Shown one piece after another: positions 50,905-59,133 of a stretch of 64,000 bases of DNA. Source of the stretch: Roseiarcus sp963787135 (GTDB lineage Bacteria > Pseudomonadota > Alphaproteobacteria > Rhizobiales > Beijerinckiaceae); assembly GCA_963787135.1 (NCBI GenBank), contig CAWBBW010000026.1, forward strand, positions 186,001-250,000, in the 5' to 3' direction. The notes under the pieces were generated by a model that was not told the origin of the DNA, searched no databases, and saw only the letters and a list, made by a program, of their open reading frames with translations. Position 1 is the first letter of the stretch. Each line of letters begins with the position of its first letter. A program made the position numbers and the translations under genes.

Positions 50905-50930
50905 CAAAAAAGCCGCCCGAAGGCGGCTTT
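50905..50930 (-). terminator. Rho-independent terminator
   Basis: On the minus strand, AAAGCCGCC and GGCGGCTTT form a stem around TTCG, followed by more T residues. It ends the transcript of the gene at 50,976-51,482. Confidence 0.85.
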
Positions 50931-50975
50931 GCTCGAGGTTGGGAAGAAACCGCCCTGTCGGCCAGCGATAAGAAT

Positions 50976-51482
50976 TCAGCCTGACGCAGGAAGCGTCCGG
51001 GTTCTCCAGGGCGCCTTCCAGGACGCCCAGCGGTTCCGGCCGGCCCGTCGCGCGGTGAGCAAGACGACGCCGAAGGCGACCATGGCGGCCGTCGAGATTT
51101 CGGGCGCCGGCGACGCCGTGGCGCTCGGCTCGATGCTCGCCGGCGGCGCGGCCGCGAAGCCACCGTCGACGATGCTTGTCCACGGCTGGCCGGCGGAAAC
51201 GGGTTCGAGTTCGAACAGCCTCCCGTCTCCGACCCTCAGGCACGCGGCGCAGTCGTCCGCGGCGGCCGAGAGGCCGGCGAGGCAATCGGCGCGGTCGCAA
51301 GCGGTCAATCGCGCGACGCGCGGGTCAGGCGTTTGAAGCGCCGCGGCGGGCGCCGGCGTCACAACGCCGGCAGGCGTCCCGGCGGTGTGAACCCTTTGCG
51401 AGCCGGACCAGCCTACATAGGCCAAAGCGATCACAGCCGCTCCGAGCAAAGTCAGTGTCCGCCTTCGAATCCCGCTCTTCAT
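50976..51482 (-). CDS. Exported protein with a PEP-CTERM-like C-terminus
   Basis: A 168-residue protein. N-terminal signal or anchor RTLTLLGAAVIALAYVGWSG; Pro/Ala-rich linker; a cysteine cluster ACDRADCLAGLSAAADDC followed by AACL (four Cys in about 22 residues). The C-terminus reads SPAPEIS, then TAAMVAFGVVLLTARRAGRN. The order APE-hydrophobic helix-basic residues resembles PEP-CTERM but the motif is PAPEIS, not VPEP. A further 20 residues follow the basic cluster. GAGGAG precedes the ATG. It has its own terminator. Confidence 0.6.
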   Translation of the reverse strand: MKSGIRRRTLTLLGAAVIALAYVGWSGSQRVHTAGTPAGVVTPAPAAALQTPDPRVARLTACDRADCLAGLSAAADDCAACLRVGDGRLFELEPVSAGQPWTSIVDGGFAAAPPASIEPSATASPAPEISTAAMVAFGVVLLTARRAGRNRWASWKAPWRTRTLPASG

Positions 51483-51698
51483 ACCGCTCTCCTCTCATCG
51501 GCCCGCCGAGGCGGGCGTGTTGTCTGGGAGGAAAAAGTAGAGAGAGTTTGGTTCTCGAGTTATGAATCCCGATTGTAAGTGACGCCGGGTTAGTTTTCGA
51601 CAAACGTCAATCAGAAATAACAGAAGCTAAAGATTTCATTTACAATTTTATTCTTTACGATCTTGGCGGCGCTACTTTCTGCCGGCGACGAGTGCGGC

Positions 51699-52727
51699 TC
51701 AGCGCCGCTCGATCGGCTTCGAACGCGAGCGCTGGACCGTCTCGCGCTGAGCGCGCCGGCAGGAAAGCGGAGGCAGGCCCCGGAGGATGAGGCCGGTGTC
51801 GGCGACCGTCTGGCGCCCGATCTCGAGAAGCGAGTCCGTCATCGCGCCCGCGCGGTGAGGCGAGAGGACGAGATCCTCGACCTTGCGGGCGGGATCGTCC
51901 GCCGGCGCCGGTTCGACGGGAAAGACGTCAGTCGCGGCGCGGAACCGCCCGTTCTCGACTTGCGCCAGGAACTCGGGAAAGTCGACCACGCCGGCCCGGC
52001 TCATCAGCAGCACGACCGAGCCGGGCTTGATCAGCTCGAACTCGCGTCTGCCGAGGAAACCCTGGTTCTCGCTCGTCACCGCGGCGAAGATGACGATGAC
52101 CCGGCTCGTGCTCAGAACCTCTTCGAGCGAGGCCGGCATGACGCCGAAGCCGGCCATGAAATGATCGGATATCCACGGATCATAGGCCTTGACGGCGCAG
52201 CCGAAGGGTTGAAGGAGCGGGATGAACGCGCGCGCAAGGTCGCCGAAGCCGATCAGGCCGACGCCCGCGCCATAGAGCGAAAAGCAGCCCTCTGCGCCGG
52301 CTAGCAGCCATTTCTCTTTTCCCGCGCGCATCGCCCGGTCGGCGGCGGTCACGCCGCGGCAAAGATCGATCGCGAGGCCGAGCGTCATCTCGGCCACCGG
52401 CCGCGCGAATGCCGAGCCGGGAGCGAGCACATGAATTCCGCGTTCAAAGCAGGTTTCGTAGTCGACGTTCTGCAGGAAATTGGTCTCGACGTTGATGATG
52501 GCGCGCAGCTTCGGGGCGCGGTCGAGGCGGGCTTTCGGCATGTCGCTCTGGCCGATCAGGAGCTCCGTTTCGGGAAGAAGCGACTCGAACCGCTCGGCCG
52601 GCATGCGACCGGCGCCCTCGTGTACGGCAAGTTCACCGAGGCTCTCGAGCCTGCTCCACGCGGCGCGGTCGAAAATTTCGCTAAGCCCGCGCGGCTGCGG
52701 GTCGATCACGATCAGCGGCCTCGCCAT
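51699..52727 (-). CDS. D-isomer-specific 2-hydroxyacid dehydrogenase
   Basis: A 342-residue NAD-dependent dehydrogenase. The NAD fold has VGLIGFGDLARAF; the catalytic Arg, Glu and His are in LLMSRAGVVDF, DVFPVEPAP and LSPHRAGAM. The C-terminal 35 residues are Arg-rich and variable. Substrates of this family include D-lactate, phosphoglycerate, hydroxypyruvate and glyoxylate; the sequence does not decide. It lies 96 bp downstream of the AbrB-type membrane protein on the same strand, in a probable MarR-controlled operon. That context hints at import or export of a hydroxy acid. Confidence 0.9.
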   Translation of the reverse strand: MARPLIVIDPQPRGLSEIFDRAAWSRLESLGELAVHEGAGRMPAERFESLLPETELLIGQSDMPKARLDRAPKLRAIINVETNFLQNVDYETCFERGIHVLAPGSAFARPVAEMTLGLAIDLCRGVTAADRAMRAGKEKWLLAGAEGCFSLYGAGVGLIGFGDLARAFIPLLQPFGCAVKAYDPWISDHFMAGFGVMPASLEEVLSTSRVIVIFAAVTSENQGFLGRREFELIKPGSVVLLMSRAGVVDFPEFLAQVENGRFRAATDVFPVEPAPADDPARKVEDLVLSPHRAGAMTDSLLEIGRQTVADTGLILRGLPPLSCRRAQRETVQRSRSKPIERR

Positions 52728-52823
52728 GGCTTCCTCCTATAGTGCAGTCGAGAACTAAATCGATGCGGATCTGCCCGCAACGTCCGAGACGGAGCCCCCG
52801 TGGCCGGAACCGGTCATGATGCT

Positions 52824-53957
52824 TCAGGCCTCTTTCGGAGATCGCGTCTTTGGCGGTCGATTCGCTACGCGAGTGGCGACGAAGCGCGCAATCGCCGGTC
52901 CGGTCAGGAGAACGATGACGAAGCGCGCTGTCTGCATCGCCATGACGAAGGGGACGTCCACCCTCGACGACGCCGCGATGATCGCGACCGAATCGGCTCC
53001 TCCAGGGCTCATCGCCAGATAGGCGGTCAGCGGATCGACATGGGCGATCCTGGTCAGGACCGCGGCGAGCCCGCCGCATATCGCGATGAGGCAAAGGATC
53101 GATGCGATGAGGCGCGGCGCGGCCCTCGCGGCGTGGATCAGGATCGGTCGATTGAACCTGAGGCCGATGCTCCAGCCCACCGCGAGATAGGCGGCCGCGA
53201 GCAGCCAGGGGGGCAGCTCGATTGTCATGACGCCGATGTTTTGCAGCAAGGCCCCGACCGCTATCGGCGTCAGCAGAGGGCCAGCGGGGATGCGGAGGCG
53301 ACTGCCCACAGTCGCGCAGACGGCGATCAGCAAGGCCGTCAGCGCGAAAGAGGGCCAAGCCACGTGGGGAAACCAGACGATGGCGGGCGTGGCGTGCAGC
53401 CCTGTCGCCATAAAGAGCCGTGCGACGATCGTGGCCACGAGGGCCACCAGAATGACCCGCATGTATTGCATAAACGCGACGAGCCGCATGTCGGCGCCGA
53501 AGCTTGCCGCCATCAGGGTCATCACTGTGGCCGCTCCGGGGGACGAACCCCAGACGGCGGTCGTGCCGGGAAGAACCTGCCAGCGGGCGAGCAGCCATCC
53601 GAGCGCGGCGGCGACTACGATCACCGACAAAACCCCGCCCAGGAACACCGGCCAGTCGCGTCCGATTTCCGAGATCGTGGCGACCGGGAAGGCCCGCGCG
53701 ATCAAGCAGCCGACCACGGCTTGCGCGACGCCAAAGAGCCGCGCGGGCACATGCAGCTTTACGTCCGCAGCGGCGATCAGCGCGGCCGCCGCGAGCGAAC
53801 CGAGCAGCAGCGCCGCGGGCAGGCGCAGGAGTTCGAGGCCGGCGATGAACAGTGCCGACAGCAGGCCAAGGACCGCCCAATGAAGCACAGTCTTGCCGCG
53901 CTTAGCCGCGCCGCCGAGAACGCGCCCGCTCGGGTCGTATTGCAGCTCCGTCGTCAT
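52824..53957 (-). CDS. AbrB-family membrane protein (COG3180 type)
   Basis: A 377-residue membrane protein of two similar halves, each with about five hydrophobic segments. The repeated blocks are PVFLGGVLSVIVVAAALGWL with SSPGAATVMTLMAASFGADM in the first half and MSPGGADSVAIIAASSRVDV with TARFVIVLLTGPAIARFVAT in the second; SPGG/SPGA-type turns are the family hallmark. Often annotated as AbrB regulator or ammonia monooxygenase-like; E. coli AbrB affects aidB expression. A transporter role is more likely from the topology. ATG 53,957 is chosen because the upstream codons form no sensible N-terminus. It follows marR by 100 bp. Confidence 0.85.
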   Translation of the reverse strand: MTTELQYDPSGRVLGGAAKRGKTVLHWAVLGLLSALFIAGLELLRLPAALLLGSLAAAALIAAADVKLHVPARLFGVAQAVVGCLIARAFPVATISEIGRDWPVFLGGVLSVIVVAAALGWLLARWQVLPGTTAVWGSSPGAATVMTLMAASFGADMRLVAFMQYMRVILVALVATIVARLFMATGLHATPAIVWFPHVAWPSFALTALLIAVCATVGSRLRIPAGPLLTPIAVGALLQNIGVMTIELPPWLLAAAYLAVGWSIGLRFNRPILIHAARAAPRLIASILCLIAICGGLAAVLTRIAHVDPLTAYLAMSPGGADSVAIIAASSRVDVPFVMAMQTARFVIVLLTGPAIARFVATRVANRPPKTRSPKEA

Positions 53958-54057
53958 GCGGAACTCTTCCAAGGTTTCACAATTCCCATGGCTGGCCGGC
54001 GAGCGGCAGTCGCCGTTCGGAGGCATGCGCCTTTCGTGAGCGGCGCGCTGCACGCAA

Positions 54058-54531
54058 TCACCCGTCGGCGATGCGCTTCATGTGTTCGATGGCGCGGCCC
54101 AATTCTTCCCGCTCCTGAGGCGAAAGCTTCGCCTCAATGATGCGACACAACCAATCCTCTCTCGCCATCCTGTTGTCCCTGACCAGCGCGCGGGCTTTCT
54201 CGGTCAGCGAGAGAATCGTCTGCCGCCCGTCGGCCGGATCGGGCGCCCCGACGACGAGACCGGCCTCCTCCAGCGGCGCAACAATCGCGCCCATGGACTG
54301 CGAGCGCATGTTCTCCGCCCGCGCCAGCGTCGACAGTGTGGTGGGACCGTCCCGAAAGAGCCGGCCGAGCGCGAGGACCTGCGGCCAGGTCAGATCTCCT
54401 GGCGGCGCCTGCTCCCGCAGCCGCCGGGTCAACTTGCCGATCAACGCGCGAAGCTCGCTCGCCATCGCGGCCGCGTCCACAGCGTCTGCCTCGAGTTTCC
54501 CGGAGCGTCTCGCCTGAGCGTGAGAGGACAT
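54058..54531 (-). CDS. MarR family transcriptional regulator
   Basis: A 157-residue regulator. Winged helix about 50-110: TLSTLARAENMRSQSMGAIV as recognition part and GAPDPADGRQTILSLTEKAR as wing. The first 30 residues are polar and variable. Start at ATG 54,531 is preferred to 54,549 because the 42-bp palindrome at 54,541-54,582 then lies just upstream, as usual for MarR self-repression; neither start has a clear ribosome-binding site. It heads a same-strand group with the AbrB-type protein and the 2-hydroxyacid dehydrogenase, and is divergent from dusA. Confidence 0.9.
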   Translation of the reverse strand: MSSHAQARRSGKLEADAVDAAAMASELRALIGKLTRRLREQAPPGDLTWPQVLALGRLFRDGPTTLSTLARAENMRSQSMGAIVAPLEEAGLVVGAPDPADGRQTILSLTEKARALVRDNRMAREDWLCRIIEAKLSPQEREELGRAIEHMKRIADG

Positions 54532-54540
54532 TTTCGCGTG

Positions 54541-54582
54541 CATGATCATAAGTTGATCTACGTAGCTAGACTACCGATCATG
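54541..54582. promoter_or_regulatory. Nested palindrome, probable MarR operator
   Basis: Outer arms CATGATC (54,541-54,547) and GATCATG (54,576-54,582), inner palindrome CTACGTAG (54,558-54,565), and a middle AGT/ACT pair all share the centre 54,561.5. It lies directly before the marR start and faces dusA. Confidence 0.65.
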
Positions 54583-54672
54583 CCGAGTCAAGATAGCCTG
54601 CCGGAGGCAGTCTGGCGGCGGCGCTTGGCGAGGATGGGGACAATCATCGTCCGCTCGCCTATATGAGCCGCC

Positions 54673-55728
54673 ATGAGCCCGTACAGCGCCCGCTTTTCCG
54701 TCGCGCCGATGATGGACTGGACCGACCGGCGCTGCCGGGCGTTCCACCGGCTTCTTACCCGCCGCGCGCGCCTCTACACCGAAATGGTGACGGCGGACGC
54801 CGTCGTGTTCGGCCCGCGCGAGCGGCTGATTGGCTTTGATGAGGCAGAGCATCCGGTCGCGCTCCAGCTTGGCGGGTCGGAGCCCAGGCGACTCGCCGAG
54901 GCCGCAGCGATCGGCGCCGGCTTCGGCTACGACGAGATCAATCTCAACTGCGGCTGCCCGTCCGACCGGGTGCAGAGCGGCCGCTTCGGCGCGTGCCTGA
55001 TGCGCGAGCCGACGCTGGTCGGCGAATGCGTGGCCGCGATGGCGGCAGCAGTCCATCTCCCGGTGACGGTCAAATGCCGCATCGGCGTCGACGAACAGGA
55101 GCCGGCGGAAGCCCTGTTTGCGCTCGCCGCTGCGGTCAAGGCCGCCGGCGCGGCTGCGCTCGTCGTCCATGCGCGCAAGGCCTTGCTCGAGGGATTGAGC
55201 CCGAAAGACAACCGCACCGTGCCGCCGCTCGACTACCCGCTGGTCTATGCGCTGAAGGCATTTCATGGCGACTGGCCGATGGTTCTCAACGGCGGCGTGG
55301 CGGACCTCACGGAGGCGCGCGCTCATCTCGCCCATGTCGACGGGGTCATGCTTGGCCGCGCCGCCTATCAGAATCCGGAACTGCTGCTTGGCGTCGACCC
55401 GGCGATTTTCGGCGAGGCTGCGCCATTCCGCGACCCGTTCGATGCGCTCGAGGCTTTCATGCCGGCGATCGCGCGCGGCCTCGAGCGCGGCGAGCGCCTG
55501 CACGACTATGCTCGCCATCTGATCGGGCTCTTCGCAGGCCGGCCCGGCGCGCGGACCTACCGCCGGGTGCTGGCGAGCGAGGGCGTCCGCGCCGGCGCCG
55601 GCCTCGACGTGCTGCGACGCGCAAGTCGCGCATGTGGGGCGCAGCTTCGAGCCGGCCGCGGCGGCGGCCGAGTAGCGGCCTGTCGCCGCGGCGGACGCCT
55701 TCGCAGTTTGCGGCTGTTATCCGGCTAA
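54673..55728 (+). CDS. dusA: tRNA-dihydrouridine synthase A, with frameshifted tail
   Basis: A flavoenzyme reducing uridine to dihydrouridine at tRNA positions 20/20a. FMN-barrel blocks: RFSVAPMMDWTDRRCRAFHR, LYTEMVTADAVV, EINLNCGCPSDRVQSGRFGA with the catalytic Cys, VKCRIGVDEQ, VVHARKALLEGLSPKDNR and DGVMLGRAAYQNP. Up to about residue 313 it is normal. Then DVLRRASRACGAQ... is out of frame. The expected ending QVAHVGRSFEPAAAAAE is in the next frame, with stop near 55,677. Loss of CG from a CGCG run (VLRDAQ expected) fits. As written about 37 aberrant residues replace the last 20; activity may survive. Confidence 0.93.
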   Translation: MSPYSARFSVAPMMDWTDRRCRAFHRLLTRRARLYTEMVTADAVVFGPRERLIGFDEAEHPVALQLGGSEPRRLAEAAAIGAGFGYDEINLNCGCPSDRVQSGRFGACLMREPTLVGECVAAMAAAVHLPVTVKCRIGVDEQEPAEALFALAAAVKAAGAAALVVHARKALLEGLSPKDNRTVPPLDYPLVYALKAFHGDWPMVLNGGVADLTEARAHLAHVDGVMLGRAAYQNPELLLGVDPAIFGEAAPFRDPFDALEAFMPAIARGLERGERLHDYARHLIGLFAGRPGARTYRRVLASEGVRAGAGLDVLRRASRACGAQLRAGRGGGRVAACRRGGRLRSLRLLSG

Positions 55729-55841
55729 TTTCGACGTTGAGATTTTCTTCCAGAGTGCAGGCGCATCACTCGGGGCGTTCGACGCTCTCCGATAAGCGCC
55801 GTCACAGAAGCATCGCTTCGACGAACGCATTCGTCTCACAA

Positions 55842-55870
55842 TTGACGCAACACTTCTTCCAAACTAGCGT
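55842..55870 (+). promoter_or_regulatory. Possible sigma70 promoter of the sugar ABC operon
   Basis: TTGACG at 55,842-55,847, a 17-bp spacer, then TAGCGT at 55,865-55,870. The -35 is good but the -10 is weak, so this is a candidate only. Confidence 0.3.
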
Positions 55871-55958
55871 CCTGTCGCCCCAAGAGAGGGCTCAGAAGTA
55901 GCATTTCCAAATTGGATTTGCGGAGCGGGCGCAACGTCCGCCATAGGTGGAGGAAACG

Positions 55959-57224
55959 ATGCGCACGACCAAGGCTGCACTCGCAGGAATTGTGGCATGC
56001 GGGCTCATGACGTCCGCCGCGCAGGCCGAACCCAAGACCAACATGCTGCATCAGTGGGACTCGGGCTCGGACGCCGCGGCGATCGCCAAGCTAGGCGAAA
56101 TGTTCACCGCCGCCGGGGGCAAATGGGAACAGACCTCGATCTCAGGGCACACCGCCAATACGCTCGCCAAGCTGCGCGCCGACGTCGTCGCCGGCGACGC
56201 GCCGCCCGCCGTCCAGCTCAAGGGGCCGGAAATCGCGGAGTGGAACGCGACCGGCATGACCGCCAATCTTGACGAACTGGCCAACAAGGAAGGCTGGGAC
56301 AAGGTGGTCGCGCCCGAACTGCTGCCGGTGATGAAGCCGACCGGCAATTGGGTTGCGGCGCCGATGAACATCCACCGCATCAACTGGATCTGGGGCTCGA
56401 CCAAGGCGATGGAGAAGGCGGGGATCAAGGAGCTGCCGAAGACCTGGGCCGAGTTCAACGCCGACTGCGACAAGGCGGTCGCGGCAAAGCTCATCTGCCT
56501 CGCCCATTTCAGCCAGGACTGGACCGATTCGACGACGTTCGAAGTGGTCCTCTACGGAATGGACGAACCGCTGTTCAAGAAGGCATTTGTCGAGGGCGAC
56601 ACCGCCGCCATGCGTTCCGACGGCATGGTCAAGGCGTTCGAGCAGTTCCGCCTGATGGTGTCGAAATACATGGATCCGGCGATCGCCGGACGCGACTATC
56701 AGACCGCAACCGACATGATCGCGAAGAACCAAGCGGTGTTCATGATCATGGGCGACTGGCAGATCGGCATCTTCGGCGCCGCGGGATTGAAGTCGCCGGA
56801 AGACTACAGCTGCGCGCAGGCGCCGACGGATTGGGGCAAGCCGGGCTTCATCCTCAATTCGGATTCGGTCGTCTTCTTCAAGCAGAAGGATCCAGACTAC
56901 GTCGAGGGCCAGAAGTTGCTGGCGCACCTCATCCTGTCGCCGCAGTTCCAGACGATTTTTAACCAGGCCAAAGGCTCGATTCCCGCGCGCCTCGACATCG
57001 ACCTTTCAAAGGGTTTCAACCCCTGCCAACAGCTTTCGCAGAAGGACCTGCAAGCCTCGATCGCCGACGGCATGCTCGTGCGGTCGATGGCGCACAACAT
57101 GACGATCCTGCAGAAGTATCGCGGCGCGATCATGGAGGTCATCACCACCTTCGTGAACACGCCCGGCATGTCCGCCAAGGACGCCGCGAACGCCATGGCG
57201 GACGCGGTCGAAGCGCAGAAGTAA
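55959..57224 (+). CDS. Sugar ABC transporter substrate-binding protein (CUT1 type)
   Basis: A 421-residue periplasmic protein with a signal peptide (RTTKAALAGIVACGLMTSAA, cleavage after AQA). The mature protein has NMLHQWDSGSDAAAIAKLGE, APMNIHRINWIWGSTKAMEK and NQAVFMIMGDWQIGIFGAAG, the pattern of glucose/mannose-type binding proteins (GtsA class). ATG 55,959 is used, 4 codons after an upstream ATG, because TGGAGGAAACG lies before it. It begins a complete importer operon; a hairpin after the stop probably raises its yield over the permeases. Confidence 0.92.
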   Translation: MRTTKAALAGIVACGLMTSAAQAEPKTNMLHQWDSGSDAAAIAKLGEMFTAAGGKWEQTSISGHTANTLAKLRADVVAGDAPPAVQLKGPEIAEWNATGMTANLDELANKEGWDKVVAPELLPVMKPTGNWVAAPMNIHRINWIWGSTKAMEKAGIKELPKTWAEFNADCDKAVAAKLICLAHFSQDWTDSTTFEVVLYGMDEPLFKKAFVEGDTAAMRSDGMVKAFEQFRLMVSKYMDPAIAGRDYQTATDMIAKNQAVFMIMGDWQIGIFGAAGLKSPEDYSCAQAPTDWGKPGFILNSDSVVFFKQKDPDYVEGQKLLAHLILSPQFQTIFNQAKGSIPARLDIDLSKGFNPCQQLSQKDLQASIADGMLVRSMAHNMTILQKYRGAIMEVITTFVNTPGMSAKDAANAMADAVEAQK

Positions 57225-57230
57225 GAGGTC

Positions 57231-57266
57231 GAGCCGCCGCGCTGCGAAAAGCCTGCGCGGCGGCTT
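57231..57266 (+). other. Intercistronic stem-loop after the binding-protein gene
   Basis: GCCGCCGCGC (57,233-57,242) pairs with GCGCGGCGGC (57,255-57,264) around a 12-nt loop. It has no long T-run. Hairpins like this lie after many binding-protein genes and stabilise or attenuate the message. Confidence 0.6.
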
Positions 57267-57289
57267 CGTTTCTGGACGTAACGAGAGCA

Positions 57290-58225
57290 ATGGCGAACGT
57301 CATCACCGCAACCGGGGCACTCGGTAGAACCGCTCGGGCGCGCGATGCGCTCGGTGGCTGGATGCCCTTCATCGTCATCGCTCCGTCAGTCGTGGCGAGC
57401 TTCATCTATGTCTTCGTTTTCACGGCCTGGACGTTGTATGTCTCGATGTCGAACAGCTCGCTCCTGCCGACTTACGGGTTCGTTGGTCTCAAGCCCTACT
57501 TCGAGTTGTGGTCGAATCAGCGATGGTCGATCGCTTACGGCAACCTCTTCTTCTTCAGCGCCTTCTATGTGATCCTGTCGCTCGCCGTCGGCCTCGCGCT
57601 GGCCATCGCGATCGATCAGCGTGTCAAAGGCGAAGCCTTCTGGCGGACGATCTTTCTCTATCCGCTGGCTGTGTCATTCATCGTTACGGGGACGGTGTGG
57701 AGCTGGCTGTATAGTCCCAACGCCGGCATCGAGTTCCTCGTGCGCAATCTCGGTTGGCACGACTTCACCTTTCGCCTCACCACGAGCAAGTCCACCGCGA
57801 TCTTCGCGATCATCGCCACCGGCGTGTGGCAATCTTCCGGATTTGCGATGGCCCTCTTCCTCGCCGGCCTGCGCTCGGTAGATCCGGATCTCGTCAGAGC
57901 CGCCCAGATCGACGGGGCTGGCCCTGCACGCATCTACCGCAAAGTGATCCTGCCCTCGATCGCACCGATCTTCGTCGCCGTTGCGGTCGTTCTCCTGCAA
58001 TTCGCGATCAAGACCTTCGACCTTGTCGTCGCACTCACCGGAGGCGGACCCGGCATCTCGACGACCTTTCCGGCGATCTACGTCTACGATCTCATGTTCC
58101 AGCGGGGTCAAATTGCTATCGGCGCGGCCGCCGCGATCATGATGCTGCTCGCGCTCGCCGTCGTGCTCGTGCCCTACGCGCTCTGGACCACTTGGCGCGC
58201 CCGTCGCGGGGCCGCCCATGGCTAG
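57290..58225 (+). CDS. Sugar ABC transporter permease, first (MalF-type)
   Basis: A 311-residue membrane protein with about six hydrophobic segments. Opening segment MPFIVIAPSVVASFIYVFVF; the EAA loop that docks on the ATPase is RAAQIDGAGPARIYRKVILP (about residues 203-222). The GGGPGISTTFPAIYVYDLMF region near the end is typical of CUT1 permeases. It lies 65 bp after the binding-protein gene and overlaps the next permease by 8 bp. Confidence 0.94.
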   Translation: MANVITATGALGRTARARDALGGWMPFIVIAPSVVASFIYVFVFTAWTLYVSMSNSSLLPTYGFVGLKPYFELWSNQRWSIAYGNLFFFSAFYVILSLAVGLALAIAIDQRVKGEAFWRTIFLYPLAVSFIVTGTVWSWLYSPNAGIEFLVRNLGWHDFTFRLTTSKSTAIFAIIATGVWQSSGFAMALFLAGLRSVDPDLVRAAQIDGAGPARIYRKVILPSIAPIFVAVAVVLLQFAIKTFDLVVALTGGGPGISTTFPAIYVYDLMFQRGQIAIGAAAAIMMLLALAVVLVPYALWTTWRARRGAAHG

Positions 58226-59123
58226 CGCGACTTTCGAGGCGGCGATCGATCCGAGCGCGCAGGCTGCGAGAGTGCGCTACATCGCCGGGCGGGTTGCGGT
58301 TTACGCCTTCCTCGGCGTTTTCGCCCTCATCTATCTGCTACCCCTGTTCGTCATCGTCGCTAACTCGTTTCGCGAGCTGCCGGAGATCGCGCGCAACGGA
58401 CTGATCGCGTTTCCGCAAAGCTTCTCGCTCAAGGCCTGGCCGCAAGCGTGGGCGCATTACTGCGTCGCCGGCACGTGCGAAGGCATCAAGCGCAATTTTT
58501 TCAATTCGCTGACCATGACCATCCCGGCGACGATCTTTTCGACGCTGCTTGGCGCGATTAACGGCTACGTGCTCTCGAAATGGCGCTTTCCGGGATCCGA
58601 GTTCATCTTCGCCTGCATGACGCTCGGCGTTTTCATGCCCGGCCAGATCGCGCTGTTGCCGTGGGCTTACATTTTGGGGGCGATCGGACTCTCCAATTCG
58701 GTCTACGGCCTCATTCTCGTCCACGTGATCCAGGGTATTTCTTTCACGACGCTCTTCTGCCGCAATTACTACGTCAACATTCCCGACGACCTGATCAAAG
58801 CCGCACGCATCGACGGCGCAGGCTTCTGGCGAATCTTCTTCAAGATCGTGCTGCCGCTGTCGCCGCCGATCCTCATCGTCACGGTGATCTGGCAGTTCAC
58901 CGGGATCTGGAACGAATATCTCTTCGGCGTCGTGTTCACCGGTGGACGGCAGCAGCCGATCACGTCGGCGCTGGTCGCGCTAGGCTCGTCCAATACGATA
59001 AATGCGCACGCCTACGACGTCGCGAGCTGCGCCGTGCTGATTGGCGCCGTTCCGCCGCTCCTGATCTACTTATTCGGCGGCAAATATTTCGTGCGCGGCC
59101 TGACCCAGGGCGCAATCAAGTGA
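58218..59123 (+). CDS. Sugar ABC transporter permease, second (MalG-type)
   Basis: A 301-residue membrane protein with about six hydrophobic segments. The EAA loop is KAARIDGAGFWRIFFKIVLP (about 195-214), followed by WQFTGIWNEYLFGVVFTGGR, a CUT1 hallmark. The periplasmic loop around AHYCVAGTCEGIKRNFFNSL is longer than usual and carries two cysteines that could pair. It ends with GGKYFVRGLTQGAIK, the normal MalG-type C-terminus. It is translated right after the first permease and before the ATPase. Confidence 0.94.
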   Translation: MASATFEAAIDPSAQAARVRYIAGRVAVYAFLGVFALIYLLPLFVIVANSFRELPEIARNGLIAFPQSFSLKAWPQAWAHYCVAGTCEGIKRNFFNSLTMTIPATIFSTLLGAINGYVLSKWRFPGSEFIFACMTLGVFMPGQIALLPWAYILGAIGLSNSVYGLILVHVIQGISFTTLFCRNYYVNIPDDLIKAARIDGAGFWRIFFKIVLPLSPPILIVTVIWQFTGIWNEYLFGVVFTGGRQQPITSALVALGSSNTINAHAYDVASCAVLIGAVPPLLIYLFGGKYFVRGLTQGAIK

Positions 59124-59133
59124 CGGGAGCGAC

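Larger units (their letters stand above)
50635..50975. other. Intergenic region between two exported-protein genes
   Basis: It contains the promoter at 50,701-50,728 and the terminator at 50,905-50,930. The AT-rich stretch at about 50,740-50,830 has no gene. Confidence 0.5.
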
